DNA from: Actimicrobium sp034313845
GTDB taxonomy: Bacteria; Pseudomonadota; Gammaproteobacteria; Burkholderiales; Burkholderiaceae_D
Assembly (NCBI RefSeq): GCF_034313845.1
Contig: NZ_JAVIWN010000004.1
Direction: 5' to 3' (one strand)
DNA length: 64,000 bases
Shown here: positions 34,203 through 44,585 of the stretch, piece after piece
How the letters are laid out: each line of letters starts with the position of its first letter
Numbering within the stretch: the stretch's first letter is position 1
The notes under the pieces: generated by a model
The model's database searches: none
What the model was told of the DNA's origin: nothing
The model's input: only the letters and a program-made list of their open reading frames with translations
Translations under genes and position numbers: made by a program

Positions 34203-34760
34203 ATGACTGTTCATATCCACCCATCCGTCGATCACGGCGTCAAGCCCGCACAGGCAGGATTTTCCGGCGGCACCTTGCTGTGCGACTGCACCGATCACAA
34301 GGTTGAAGTCACGATCACCTCACAGACCGCCCACAATCACGTCTGCGGTTGCTCGAAATGCTGGAAGCCGGCCGGTGCCCTGTTTTCGCAAGTTGCGGTG
34401 GTCTCGAAAGAAGCCGTCCGCATCACCGCCAACGGTGACAAGCTGAAGATCGTCGACACCACGGCAGCGATCCAGCGACATGCCTGCACCAGCTGCGGCG
34501 TCCACATGCTCGGCCGTATCGAACAGTCCGGCCATCCATTTTATGGTCTGGATTTTGTGCATACCGAACGTTCGCCGCAAGCTGGCTGGGCACCGGCCGA
34601 ATTTGCCGCTTTCGTCTCGTCGATACTCGAAGCGGGTGCTCCTGCCGACCAGATGGGCGCGGTACGTGCGCGCCTGGTCGAACTGGGATTGCCACCTTAC
34701 GATTGCCTGTCGCCACCACTGATGGACGCCATCGCATCGCACATCGCCAAGTCAAGATAA
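34203..34760 (+). CDS. gfa: Glutathione-dependent formaldehyde-activating enzyme (GFA)
   Basis: Zinc protein that is proposed to speed S-hydroxymethylglutathione formation from formaldehyde and glutathione. It has 185 aa with all seven family Cys: CDC at about residues 27-29, CGCSKC at about 48-53 and CTSC at about 96-99. AGGAGA precedes the ATG. It is the first intact gene after the sigma-54 regulator and fits detoxification of formaldehyde produced by XoxF. Its usual partner, the formaldehyde dehydrogenase, is reduced to a relic just upstream, so the partner enzyme must be elsewhere or replaced. Confidence 0.9.
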   Translation: MTVHIHPSVDHGVKPAQAGFSGGTLLCDCTDHKVEVTITSQTAHNHVCGCSKCWKPAGALFSQVAVVSKEAVRITANGDKLKIVDTTAAIQRHACTSCGVHMLGRIEQSGHPFYGLDFVHTERSPQAGWAPAEFAAFVSSILEAGAPADQMGAVRARLVELGLPPYDCLSPPLMDAIASHIAKSR

Positions 34761-35572
34761 GGTAGACCGGACGCGCTCTTTCAAGACGACCTCAACGTGC
34801 CACAACAGCAGTGGCATCACCCCTTTGTAAAAGTAGCGTCCATTTCAATCACCGCCTTCTCTGTCTCGTAGGCAGAGAAGCGCTTTTTCGCTTCGCTCAC
34901 CATGGAGCCCTTCATCACCTGATGAGGCAAGGTGACTCGATAGTGGTCTTCCATCATGCCCTCCCTTCCCACCGGCTCTGCCTTTGCTGATCCATGCGGT
35001 GTGCGGCTCACAGATCGAAAAGACCTTGTCGGCATGGGCAGTCCAACGCTATGTCTGCTACCAAACTCTTGCATGCCCACTATCGGCATCGGGTTGCATG
35101 GAGTGCGGTCAGACACACACCAGACAGTCTTTCGCCGATAGGCGTCTGCCAGTTGACGCAGCAATACTTTTATTGTTGGCAACTTTTTATGACAGGGCAT
35201 GTCCAACTTGCAACGCATCCGCTCTTCACCAGAAAATCGGAAAATTGCCGGGCAGTCTTTTGGCGACACGATGTCAGTGCAATCGCTGGCTGACTACTCA
35301 CTGCGGGGCAACCTTGCGATCTGCTGTATCGATGTGGATTACGCCATCGGCGTGGTCCAGTGCGCAAAGTAGCAAGTTAGTCCTGGCGCATTCAAGGTGC
35401 CCTGGCCGGCCAACACACACATCGACCGCGCGACAACCGATTGATCTGAGAGAGCTGGTCGATCCCCTTTAGCCTCGCTCCACTTGGCGAGGATCTATCC
35501 GTATTTATACCAATGCAAAGCCGGTATAACCGCACCCGTGATGACGGGCGCGAAACCGGCGGGCGAACATGA
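34761..35572. other. 812-bp stretch with no convincing gene
   Basis: Open frames on both strands are short and lack recognised motifs. The best candidates are a 46-codon minus-strand frame (34817-34957) preceded by a strong GGGAGG site, encoding MMEDHYRVTLPHQVMKG and onward, and a 57-codon plus-strand frame at about 35200-35373 (starting MSNLQRIRSS). Neither is recognised. The stretch may be decayed coding sequence. Confidence 0.5.
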
Positions 35573-36682
35573 ATGGACAACACTTTGAAACGATTCCTGA
35601 TACTGGGCCTGGCCCTGATGTGCGCTGTTGCCCTCGGCACCGGCGGCTATCTTTATTTGACGCTGGGACAATTACCCGATAACGCGCAATTACAGGGAGC
35701 ACCGCAATACCGCGACGGACAGTTTCAAAACGAGGTGGCCTCGCCACCGCGTTCTGGCGGTTTCGGATTTATTCTGGCAGTGATTCGAGGGCGTTTCGAG
35801 CCGAGAGACCGGCCCGCACCGGCGGGACCGCTGCCCTCGGTGAAGACCAATCTGGCGGCGCTGGATCCCGGGCAGGATATTGTGATTTGGCTCGGACACT
35901 CGTCCTACTTCGTGCAGGTTGGTGGCAAGCGGTTATTAATCGATCCCGTCTTCAGTAACTATGCAGCGCCGGTGCCGGGCATGGTGCGCGCCTTCGAGGG
36001 CACGAGTCTTTACACAGCCGAGGACATGCCGGAAATCGACGTGGTCCTGATCACGCACGATCACTACGATCATCTTGACTATGCAAGCATGAAGGCCCTT
36101 GAACCAAAGACGCGCCTGGTGATTGCGGGGCTGGGCAATGGTGCCCATTTGCGCCACTGGGGGTATCCGGAAGAAAAAATTCGTGAAATGAACTGGCATG
36201 GCAGCCTGGAGCTTGGTGATGGTTTGATGGTGCATGCCCTGCCTGCGCAACATTACTCAGGACGCTTCTTGAAGCGCAACCAAAGCTTGTGGGTGAGCTA
36301 CGCGCTGGAGACCGCAGAGCGACGCTTGTATTTCAGCGGCGATACGGGTTTCGGTCCGCACTTTGCACAGATTGCGAAACGTTTTGATCGGTTCGATTTT
36401 GTCTCGCTTGATGCAGGACAGTACAACCAGAAGTGGGCCGATATCCACATGACGCCGGAGGAAGCCTCCCGTGCGGCGGACATACTCAACGCAGACTCCC
36501 TTCTGACGGGACATGCCGGTCGTTTCAGCTTGGCACGCCACGCGTGGGACGAGCCATTTGAACGCGCCTTAGCGGCAAGCAAAGGCAAAAGCTACCGGCT
36601 ATTGACTCCCCGGATTGGCGAACCGGTCCATCTGCAGGATCGAGATCAGGCGTTCACGCTTTGGTGGAAGGGACTCAAGTAG
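35573..36682 (+). CDS. Membrane-anchored MBL-fold hydrolase (NAPE-PLD/RomA-like)
   Basis: A 369-aa metallo-beta-lactamase-fold protein with an N-terminal membrane anchor or uncleaved signal (about residues 7-28). The dinuclear metal motif is THDHYDHLD (HxHxDH) at about residues 159-167, with later ligands in ALPAQHYSGR, FSGDTGFGPHF and LTGHAGRFSLA. The layout resembles the N-acyl-phosphatidylethanolamine phospholipase D/RomA/UlaG-like group. The substrate is unknown. It stands alone between a gene-poor stretch and the convergent GNAT gene. Confidence 0.85.
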   Translation: MDNTLKRFLILGLALMCAVALGTGGYLYLTLGQLPDNAQLQGAPQYRDGQFQNEVASPPRSGGFGFILAVIRGRFEPRDRPAPAGPLPSVKTNLAALDPGQDIVIWLGHSSYFVQVGGKRLLIDPVFSNYAAPVPGMVRAFEGTSLYTAEDMPEIDVVLITHDHYDHLDYASMKALEPKTRLVIAGLGNGAHLRHWGYPEEKIREMNWHGSLELGDGLMVHALPAQHYSGRFLKRNQSLWVSYALETAERRLYFSGDTGFGPHFAQIAKRFDRFDFVSLDAGQYNQKWADIHMTPEEASRAADILNADSLLTGHAGRFSLARHAWDEPFERALAASKGKSYRLLTPRIGEPVHLQDRDQAFTLWWKGLK

Positions 36683-36913
36683 GCGTAACGCAGGAGTCGC
36701 TTGACAAGAGCCAGCATGGCGTTGTCTTGCCGGCTGGCAAGAGCGACGGACTTGTGCAGCTTCCAACCTGAATTTGCATAAAAAGGGCACGGATACGGTA
36801 GGTGATTGATGAACTATGCGTTATCAAGAAACACACTCGTCAACATAAACGCCAACTTGCTCATTGCATCCCCGCAATAAGCCGCGGCTACCCGAACGCC
36901 TGTCCCGGGACGC

Positions 36914-37852
36914 TTATCCAATGTATTTTTTATTGGTATCTTTGTTTTGCAACTGCCATTGATCACCTTGCAGGGACCATTTTTTTGAGTCCTGCGGGGT
37001 GAGCGTCAGATCCCAGGAGTTGTCATGGCTAACAGCAACAAAGCCAAGCGCTTCGTACGCCTTCGTACTATCACCATTTAATGACATCAATTGAAGAAGG
37101 CATCCCTTTTTATCCCAGGCAACCGCTTGCGCAACGGCCCGTTCTATTAATGCAGCACCGGCACCTTCAGACAGCGGGTGGGTCGCCAGGACATTAATTT
37201 TTGCAGGCCTGTTGCTCGCCATTTTTTTCAAAATCAGTATCCCTATCGGGCTGTTATCGACGTAATACGCCATCACCAAATCCGGTTTGGGGAAACGTTT
37301 CACAGTGTTGATCATGGCGCGCGTGTTTTTCAGGCGATCGTTGTAAATCTCTTCGTGCGTACGTGGTGGAATTTGCCAGTCTGTGAGGCAAACATTGTTG
37401 TCAGCGCTTGGGATGCCGGATTGTTTGCGCTGAGGAAGAGGGGAAATAGCGGGATTGCTCTCTACATTTTCAAGAAAGTCCGTTACCAGCTGGGGAATAT
37501 CCTGTGTGTGAATTATTTTTATGGGAGCACTATCAAAGACGCGCAAATTTAACGCGCAGGCGTTGCCCGGCTTGAGCGCTCTGGATGAGGCCGATGAAAA
37601 ATAGGCAGAGGCTTTCGGCGGAGACCGGAAGACGGGTCCGGTGTTCGCCGAGCCGTCCGGAAGCTGCTTGAGCAGGCGATTTTTTAACGTCTGTCCAACG
37701 CCATGATCGAACCGTGCCTCGGTCGCCTCTGCAGGGTGCGCGCGAGCCGCCAACGCTCTGCCATTGTGCGACGGCAGCGATTGCGCTAACAAGCGCTGGC
37801 CTTGGGGTGGTAAAGATGCGGGTAGAAGCGGACGGAACAGGGAACGATGCAT
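36914..37852 (-). CDS. GNAT acetyltransferase-like protein with long N-terminal extension
   Basis: A 312-aa protein. The first about 105 residues are disordered, rich in Pro, Ser, Ala and Arg, with no signal peptide. The C-terminal half has a GNAT core: YYVDNSPIGILILKK (strand 4 bulge region), INVLATHPLSEGAGAALIERAVAQAV (acetyl-CoA loop, though without the full R/QxxGxG/A) and AYEALGFVAV (the last helix-strand). The base composition is lower in GC than the neighbours, suggesting acquisition. A disordered N-terminus before an acetyltransferase is also seen in secreted effectors, so export is worth considering. The target is unknown. Confidence 0.65.
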   Translation of the reverse strand: MHRSLFRPLLPASLPPQGQRLLAQSLPSHNGRALAARAHPAEATEARFDHGVGQTLKNRLLKQLPDGSANTGPVFRSPPKASAYFSSASSRALKPGNACALNLRVFDSAPIKIIHTQDIPQLVTDFLENVESNPAISPLPQRKQSGIPSADNNVCLTDWQIPPRTHEEIYNDRLKNTRAMINTVKRFPKPDLVMAYYVDNSPIGILILKKMASNRPAKINVLATHPLSEGAGAALIERAVAQAVAWDKKGCLLQLMSLNGDSTKAYEALGFVAVSHDNSWDLTLTPQDSKKWSLQGDQWQLQNKDTNKKYIG

Positions 37853-37975
37853 AGAGTGGTGGCGTGCTGATTATGGGAATGGCGCAGCATCAGTGGCATC
37901 GCTGGCGGGATAGTTCCCTCCCCCTGTCTCGAGACCGGCAAAGCGTTACCATCTCTGCGCCACATGGTTGTACTT

Positions 37976-38332
37976 TTATTTACTGCGCAGTCGCGCGCTT
38001 TTTCGGCTCTTTTCAAAAAAAAAGTCGGGCTTGGTTTTTACCCACGTCAGGAAGTGGCGCATTGCGTCTTGTTGCTTTAACAGTTCAATAGTGGAAAACT
38101 GCCGTGCCAGTTCCGTTTCGGTAAAGAGAGCGTGAATCTGGCGATGACATATGCGGTGAAGATCAACCGTCAGTGATCCGCCGTGCGACTTGGGTATGAG
38201 GTGATGTGCGTCTTTTTGGTGGCCAGGGATCGGTCGCCCGCACAACGGACACACGTCGTCGACTTTGTTTTTTTCTGCCCAGGCATCATCGAGCAGCGCC
38301 AACATTTTTTTCTTCTTGATACGCCCGGTCAC
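37976..38332 (-). CDS. HNH endonuclease-like protein
   Basis: 118 aa. An HNH motif with a zinc knuckle: CPLCGRPI (about residues 29-36), then HHLIPKSHGG (the catalytic HH), then HRICHRQIHALF. The rest is basic. The start appears to be GTG at 38332 with AGGA 8 nt before; the ATG at 38305 is the alternative. Stand-alone HNH proteins of this size are common; no restriction partner is nearby. It could be a house-keeping or mobile-element-derived nuclease. Confidence 0.8.
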   Translation of the reverse strand: MTGRIKKKKMLALLDDAWAEKNKVDDVCPLCGRPIPGHQKDAHHLIPKSHGGSLTVDLHRICHRQIHALFTETELARQFSTIELLKQQDAMRHFLTWVKTKPDFFFEKSRKSARLRSK

Positions 38333-38448
38333 CGCACTAATCCTGAAAATATTGGACTAACAGACAATCGATATTCGATGAAGGAGATTCGCAGACGCTC
38401 AACGACAGTCGCAAAAAAATACCGGATGCCACGGACTCTTTCAAGCAT

Positions 38449-38832
38449 TTATCGCATTCCGGCCAACGTAGTTGCATCGACCGACAGCCTCACGCCAAGC
38501 GAGCCTGATCCGTTATGCACCGGGAATTTGCGCAAAGTGACTTCGACGGATTCCACTTCTGCACAGCCGGCACATGCTTTGACAATCCGCGTGATGAGCC
38601 GCTCTTGCGTCTCGTAGTGGCAGTCGCCAGCAAGACGGTGAATTTCTGCCATCAACGGGTCGTAATCGAATACGAACGCCATACCGTCTTCAGCAATCAG
38701 GACGTGTTGCGAACCGATCTGCAAGATAAGGTTAAGCAAGTGCTTGTCGGGCCCACTGTCATTGGGACCGAATGTTCCGATGTCGGTGTCGATTTCCAGA
38801 TCGCGAAGTTCGACGCAAGCCTGATTTTTCAT
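38449..38832 (-). CDS. FolB-like dihydroneopterin aldolase family protein
   Basis: 127 aa, the normal length for the FolB/FolX tunnelling fold. It begins CVELRDLEIDTDIGTF and has YDPLMAEIHRLAGDCHYETQERLITRIVKAC and SVEVTLRKFPVHNGSGSLGVRLS. The ETQERL motif corresponds to the conserved Glu of the pterin site. The catalytic Lys region (RKFPV) is present, although the usual spacing could not be verified. A stand-alone copy near a methylotrophy locus could serve folate or methanopterin-type cofactor synthesis. This is inference. Confidence 0.7.
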   Translation of the reverse strand: MKNQACVELRDLEIDTDIGTFGPNDSGPDKHLLNLILQIGSQHVLIAEDGMAFVFDYDPLMAEIHRLAGDCHYETQERLITRIVKACAGCAEVESVEVTLRKFPVHNGSGSLGVRLSVDATTLAGMR

Positions 38833-39063
38833 CCGTGTATTCCGTTGTCAAAAGTTATTTGATCGAGCCTGGGCTGCAGGCAAAATGTCACCGTCCGAAA
38901 GCAGTGAAAAATTGACAAAGCGCCTGGTTGCTTCGGTTATCAGCATTCAGTTTAATTCGCTTTTATAAACTGGGTTGCCAGACACTATTTACCCTGCTTC
39001 ATGCGCAATGCGTAACAATGCAGACCAACAGACCTCTCTATCATTGAAAGAAATACGCTCACC

Positions 39064-40458
39064 ATGTCCGCACCAAATGATCAATGCCCCTGTGGAAGTG
39101 GCAAAAAATACAAACACTGCTGTCAGCGCGAAGATATTTCACCGCGCATGTCCGAGACACCCGCTGCGAACAGCACCTCCCAGGCAGGTGCCGTCGAAAA
39201 AGCAGTGGAATGGCTTGCTGATCGCCACCGCAAGGGCTGGCAGGTCTCTTTAAAGCGCCTTCTCGATGAACTCCTGAGTCCGACCGACATCCAGAAGCTT
39301 GGACAACTTGACGAGGGGATCCTTGGTGCAATCCAGTTCAACCTGACCGAATGGCAGCTAGCCGAAGGCGAGATACAGGCAAGAGGCAGCAACCGGCGCG
39401 TAGCCGATTACCTGACGGGCCCATCCGGTCCCACCTGGAATGCCGGTCAGCGCGACTGGTTGCAGCAGCTGGGCCAGCGCCCCTTGAGCATGTACAACGT
39501 CACCGACGTTGTGTCGGGAGTTGGGATAACGCTATGCGACGCATTGGACGGTGCTGCTACGCCGATTCAAGTGCAGGAACGCGCAGGTAGCCGGGGACTT
39601 GCGCCGGGCATGCACCTGGGTTGTCGTGTGATGCGCGTGGGGGATCACCATGAACTCTCCGGGGCGGTCTATCCGTTCTCGCTGCTCCATGGACCTGCGG
39701 TGGTGGCTCGCTTGCGCGCCACCAGTGAGGAATTTGGCCACCTTCCCGGGCTGGCGCACGAACAAGGTTTGGTATTAATGGCACTCTGGCTGCAACAGTA
39801 TCTGGCACCACCACCGTTGCCCACAATGATCGACCAGCATTCTGGCGAGCCCATCGTACCGATCACGGACCATTACCGTGTGCTGGACTGGGAGGTGTTG
39901 GCCGGTGCGCTGCAAGGCTGCAGCGATGTGGAGGGCAATCGGCACGATGGCTGGACGCGCCTGCTCGCCTGCTCTGACGGACAGAGCAGGCCTCTGGCTC
40001 ATATCAGCGTCGGGAAAAAGAACGATCAGATCGAGATTTTTTACAGGACACAAATCCATGCTGACCAGGGACGCGCCTGGTTTGAAGGCTTGACTGCCGG
40101 TACGGTGGAATTTTTGACGCGCAAAAAAGTCCATCCTGAAAGCATCCTGCGTCAAAGCAAACAGTCTGCTGCCGGCCTGACCAACGCCACAAACTTGTCC
40201 GAGATTGACCCCCGGGAGTTGGCCAAGGCCATGGAAGAACTTGTCCACCGCACCTATGCCAATTGGGCCAATGAGTCCATTCCCGCACTCGACAATAAAA
40301 CACCCCTTCAGGCAATCCAGAGCGCCGCTGGACTCGAGCGGGTCAAAGGCTTGTTACGCAGCTACGAAGTCAGCGAAAAAACAATGGCCGCGCAACAGGG
40401 ACGAGATGAAATGAGTTATGACTTTCTGTGGGAATCATTGGGCTTGCTGCGTTCATAG
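39064..40458 (+). CDS. SEC-C motif protein, function unknown
   Basis: A 464-aa protein. The N-terminal SEC-C zinc motif is complete: CPCGSGKKYKHCC at about residues 8-20. The rest shows no domain I recognise, except a run of alpha/beta sequence. SEC-C modules are found in SecA and in many uncharacterised proteins, where they bind zinc or ribosomes. The gene is isolated; downstream is an insertion-sequence relic. The 38833-39063 gap upstream has room for its promoter but no clear site was seen. Confidence 0.75.
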   Translation: MSAPNDQCPCGSGKKYKHCCQREDISPRMSETPAANSTSQAGAVEKAVEWLADRHRKGWQVSLKRLLDELLSPTDIQKLGQLDEGILGAIQFNLTEWQLAEGEIQARGSNRRVADYLTGPSGPTWNAGQRDWLQQLGQRPLSMYNVTDVVSGVGITLCDALDGAATPIQVQERAGSRGLAPGMHLGCRVMRVGDHHELSGAVYPFSLLHGPAVVARLRATSEEFGHLPGLAHEQGLVLMALWLQQYLAPPPLPTMIDQHSGEPIVPITDHYRVLDWEVLAGALQGCSDVEGNRHDGWTRLLACSDGQSRPLAHISVGKKNDQIEIFYRTQIHADQGRAWFEGLTAGTVEFLTRKKVHPESILRQSKQSAAGLTNATNLSEIDPRELAKAMEELVHRTYANWANESIPALDNKTPLQAIQSAAGLERVKGLLRSYEVSEKTMAAQQGRDEMSYDFLWESLGLLRS

Positions 40459-40610
40459 CCACGTCAATACGTTGGTGCTTGGTGAAAAGCCTCTCGGGTG
40501 AGGCAAGGAAACTTCCTCCTTGCGTCATTCGAGGGTGGAGAGCAACAGGTTACCCACGACGGAATGCAGTTGTAGAAGCCGACTATGTAGTCGGTGATGT
40601 CATTTTTTGC

Positions 40611-41022
40611 TTACGCCTTGTTGGCACAAGTACTTTGCCAGGCCCGCTCCAATTGGCTGCCACGAGTGCTGTGGAATAGTAAGCCCGGAACTGGGCAGCG
40701 CTGCTGCACGGCCATCTGCAGTGTCTCGCAGACCAGTCCGGCAGGCACGTTCGACAGGATACGCAGCAGGTCTGCCGTCAACAGATTCCCGATGCCGCGC
40801 TGGCCGCTTTGCTCGGCGTCATATTGCTTGATCCAGCGACGGATCGCAGTCTCGCCAATATTCATACTTTGGCTGACATGAGTGGTCGTCAGCCCCTGTT
40901 CCTTGATCATACGAACGACTTCCAGCTTCAGGCTGATGTCGAACTGTCGGTGTTGCTTTGTCATTGATTTTTCCTCTGGTGGTGGAGTTTCCCACCTCTC
41001 GAGGTGTCAGCACAAATTAGAC
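40611..41022 (-). mobile_element. IS3-family relic: orfA fused to orfB by internal deletion
   Basis: The minus-strand frame 40611-40964 encodes an IS3-type orfA start (FDISLKLEVVRMIKEQGLTT, then helix-turn-helix ETAIRRWIKQYDAEQSGQRG), jumps after GIGNLLTAD into an orfB C-terminal piece (LFHSTRGSQ) and stops. About 0.8 kb is missing. The orfA-side end, up to about 41022, truncates the broken hemagglutinin copy. The orfB-side end and its inverted repeat are lost, so it is not mobile. Confidence 0.7.
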
Positions 41023-44000
41023 CACTACACCTGCTGCCGTGCTGACCAGTGCCATCAACGTCTTGGCAAGCGCGCCGTCAATGCCCGCCTGCTGCAACTG
41101 CGCGGCGACCAACGGTGAGGCGAGCGTTCCTGCAGCGGCACCATTAAGGCCACCCGTGAGGCCACCTACGACCGTGTGCGCAAGGACGCGTAGCGTGCCG
41201 TTGTCACCCCAATTGTCGTCCAGCGCCTGCGTTTGTTGCTGCAGCGCTTGCGCGCGTACCGGGTCACTTTCCCTGGAGGCTTGCTCCCGGAGACCAACGG
41301 CCTGTTTTTGCTGGCTGGCGGCATAGTCACCAATCGCCGTACTGGCTTCTCGCCCGAACGTCTGCGTAATCTGCACCTGCGTATTGATGTCCTTTTGCAC
41401 CGTGTCGGCATCAAGGATTTTCTGGATGCCGGTACCTGCATCTCCAGTACGCGCAGCCTTGTCACCAGCAATACCGCTGATGGCCGACGCAGTTACGCTG
41501 CTGGCATTACCGCTGTCGTGGCCGATGCCGGCGCTGGAGCCGCCGAGGGTAAGTTTGCCGTTTGAGTCTGCGCCCGTACCCAGTGTGACGCCCACGCATG
41601 TGGCGCTGTAGCTGGCCTGGTTTTGAATATCGCTCGTGGTAAGCGTGCTGCCCGTCGTGAAGCGATTAACGTCATCGTCCATCGCCTTTTGCGTGCTGGT
41701 GATGGCACCACCCGTGAGCGTCGTATTGCCTGCAACGTTGACGTTAAATCCGCCATCACCCGCCTGAATGCCGGACTGCTCTGCCACGCTGGCGAACGTG
41801 CTGTCGACCTTGCTTTTGCTTGCGCTCAGGTTGCCACCACCCGTACCAGGACCGATCGGGACCGTGATCCCGGCGCTTGCACTTTGCTGCTTACCAGCGA
41901 ACGCACTGGTGTCCTGCCGGCTGGCAATGACCAGGTTGCCGCCGATGTCGCCCATGACTTGCCGGCCACGCACGACCGCGCCATTGAGGGAGGTGTCGCC
42001 ACTCGACTTCAGCGTGACCCGGTTGCCGGCGTCGACCTGGCTGTTGACTTGGGTGACGTCGCTGCCGTCAGCCTTGCCGCGTGCTGCTGCGGCGTTTGCG
42101 CTGATGTAAAAACCTGTGTTGGCACCCACCGAGAAGCCAATGCCGGCAGAGGCGCTGCTGGAGTTGTTGCTACTGGTTTGTGTGGCCGTGTTGCTGGCTG
42201 CAGTCAGATCGATCTTGCCGTCAGCGAGCAGGCGCACATCCTGACTAGCGCTGATCCGGCTGCCGTTGACGGTAATGTTGCCGTCGGTGCTATCGACGTT
42301 GCTGGCCTTATCTGCAATGGCACGCAACGTCACATCTCCGCCAGCAGCGATCATGCTGCCGCGCGCGGTGCTGCTGCGCTGGGTGCTGTCGCTCTGGCTC
42401 TTGCTGCCGCCCAGCGAAATATTGACGCCGATACTGGTGGCCTTGTCCGCACCGGTCACCGCATCCACCGCTTTGGCCGCGGCCAGCACCGTGGTCGCTG
42501 CTGCCAGCGCCTGCATCCGCACATCCTTGGTTTGGCCAGCTGCTGCTGTCATTTGCTGGGCGGTCTGTCCCGCCGAGATGACCGGGTTCGACACGGCCAC
42601 CGTCAGACCGCTCTGCTTGAATTGCTGCTGCTGGCGTTGTTCTGCGGTGTCGGTCGCGGCGGTGATGTCGATCTTGCGGGCGGTAATGTCGATGCTGCCG
42701 TTCGGGGTCAGCAGGTCGCTGCCGGTTTGCGTGTAGCGCTGGCCGGCAATCAGGCGCGCATTGCCGCTCAGGCTGGCGACGGTGCTGGCTGCGCTGGTGG
42801 TCGCGGTGCCGGTGGCGTCCTGCTGTTGCTGGCGTTGGCCGAGCGTGAGCGCAGCGCCGCTGGTGAACAGGCCGGAGGTGGTTTGCTGGAACGCGCTGCT
42901 GTCTTGCTGCGTGCCTTGCGCGGTCGTGATGGTGAGATTGCGACCGGCGTCCAGTCGCAAGTCGCGATCGGCGACCAGCGAGGAGCCAGCGACGCTGATG
43001 TCACCGGTTCGGTTGGTCGGATTACCCGCTTGCGCCAGGATCGTGTTGCCCGACAGGACGCTGCCCTGCACCTGGTCGCTGCTGCTGCGCTGTCTGGTCG
43101 TGGTCGTGGTCGATGACACCAGGTTGCCGCTCTTGTTGTAGCTGTCGTTGATCGCGCTGCGCGCAGTGGTGATCGCACCAATCGCAATATCGTTGCCGGC
43201 GACCAATCCGACCTGCCCGGCCTTACTCGACAGGTAGCCCGCGTTGACGGCGATATTGCCGGCACCGTCACCTCCGTTGGCGATCACGCTGAGGTCGTTC
43301 GTTGCGCTGATGCTGCCGCCAACCAGCGTTTCGTCGCTGCGGGCAACATGGTTATAGGCGTTCTTGCCGATGGTCTGGATATCGGTTGTCGTGCGCTCTT
43401 TGGCAGCGGCTATGGTGACGTTCGCGCCCTTCAGCAGAACGCTGTCACCGGCCGAGACGGTCGCACCGCGCACGCCAAGATTTCCTCCGGCGACCAGCGC
43501 CAGGTTGCCGCCCGCTGCCAGGTTCGCACCGGCTTGCGTGAGCTTGTCGTCGACGATAAAGCCGCTGCGACCCTGCACCGTGCGCCCGCTGCTGTCTCCC
43601 ACGGCGATCTGGTAGCGCTGGTCGACGCTGCTGATGCGGATGTCACGTGCGGCGGTAGCGACCAGGTCGCCGCTGGCGTTCACACTGGCGCCGGCGACCA
43701 GCAGATCGCGGGCGGCGTCGATACGCACCGTGCCGCCCTGCACCGTGGCGACGCGATCAATCGCACTGCGGGTGCTGTTGCCGCTGGTGTTGGCGGTGTC
43801 GATGGTGCGGGTCTGGATCACCACGTCGCGTCCGGCCAGCAGGGTCACGCGACTGTCGGCCCCGCTGCCCTGAATCACGCCGGACAGGTTCTTCAAATCG
43901 TTGCTCGACCTTGCGACGATGTCCTGCCCACTGAGACGCCCGCCCTGGTTGACCAGGTCGCCCCCGGCCACGAGCGTGAGCTTATCGCTGGCGGCGATCG

Positions 44001-44585
44001 TACCGCTGTTGACCAGGTCACGGTCGGTGCGAATCGTGACGTCGGACCCGGCGATCAGCGCGCCGGTGGGCGTGAGGTCACCGTCTTTGAGACGGCGCAG
44101 GAAGACCTGCGGTGCCAGCACCTGCTGCACCGTGCCGTCGGCCAGGGTTACGTTCTGCGTGGAGAGCCAGACGATGTCGGTAGTGAGCAGGGCCATATGC
44201 TCTGCCGACAGTGCCATACCCGGAGTAAGCTGGTACTTCCGTGCGAATCCAACCCCGCTGTCCATCAGTGCCTGGTATTCAGTTTCGGTGCTGCTGTAGC
44301 CACTCAGGAACCGGCGTCCGGTCAGCGTCAGGATCTGGTCGTTGACCAGTTGCTGTTCGGCGAAACCGTCGCCGTAGCGCTTGAGCTGGCGCTCGGGGTC
44401 GCGCTGCAGTGCTTGCAGGAAGTAGTCAGAGCCGATAAAGGCGCGCTGGTTGGTGAAGCGCGGATCAGTCTCGACCAGGGTGCGGCTGTCCGGCGCCGGA
44501 AGGATCGTGAACAGGCTGGTGCCGTGACGATGAAGGCGCTGCCCGAGTTGGCGCTGACTTGTTGGGACGATACTGGTACGACTGC
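41017..44585 (-). pseudogene. Broken second copy of the cdiA/fhaB-type gene
   Basis: Reads as 1082 codons from 44265 but homology to cdiA reaches 44585. 41346-44585 is nearly identical to 48750-52015 of cdiA. A deletion of about 25 bp near 44525 breaks the frame, and no secretion domain precedes it. After the shared segment around QITQTFGREA the C-terminal part is entirely different from that of cdiA (ASRESDPVRAQALQQQTQ, then a glycine-rich, pretoxin-like stretch). It ends where the IS3 relic begins. This is a displaced gene end with a different C-terminal module, as seen in contact-dependent inhibition loci. Confidence 0.85.

Noticed and set aside
36719..36745. Hairpin CTTGCC-GGCT-GGCAAG after the MBL gene as a terminator
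   Set aside because: No T run follows on either strand and the stem is only 6 bp.
41623..43116. Long plus-strand frames across the hemagglutinin genes (for example 41623-43116, 53373-55241, 56471-57445)
   Set aside because: They are antisense shadows of cdiA and its broken copy, produced by high GC and repeated codons; the composition is unnatural (runs of Ala, Val, Arg) and there is no start signal.
41017..44265. Treating the second hemagglutinin frame as a functional gene
   Set aside because: It lacks signal and TPS domains; homology continues upstream of its first Met through a frame break, and it ends at an IS relic.
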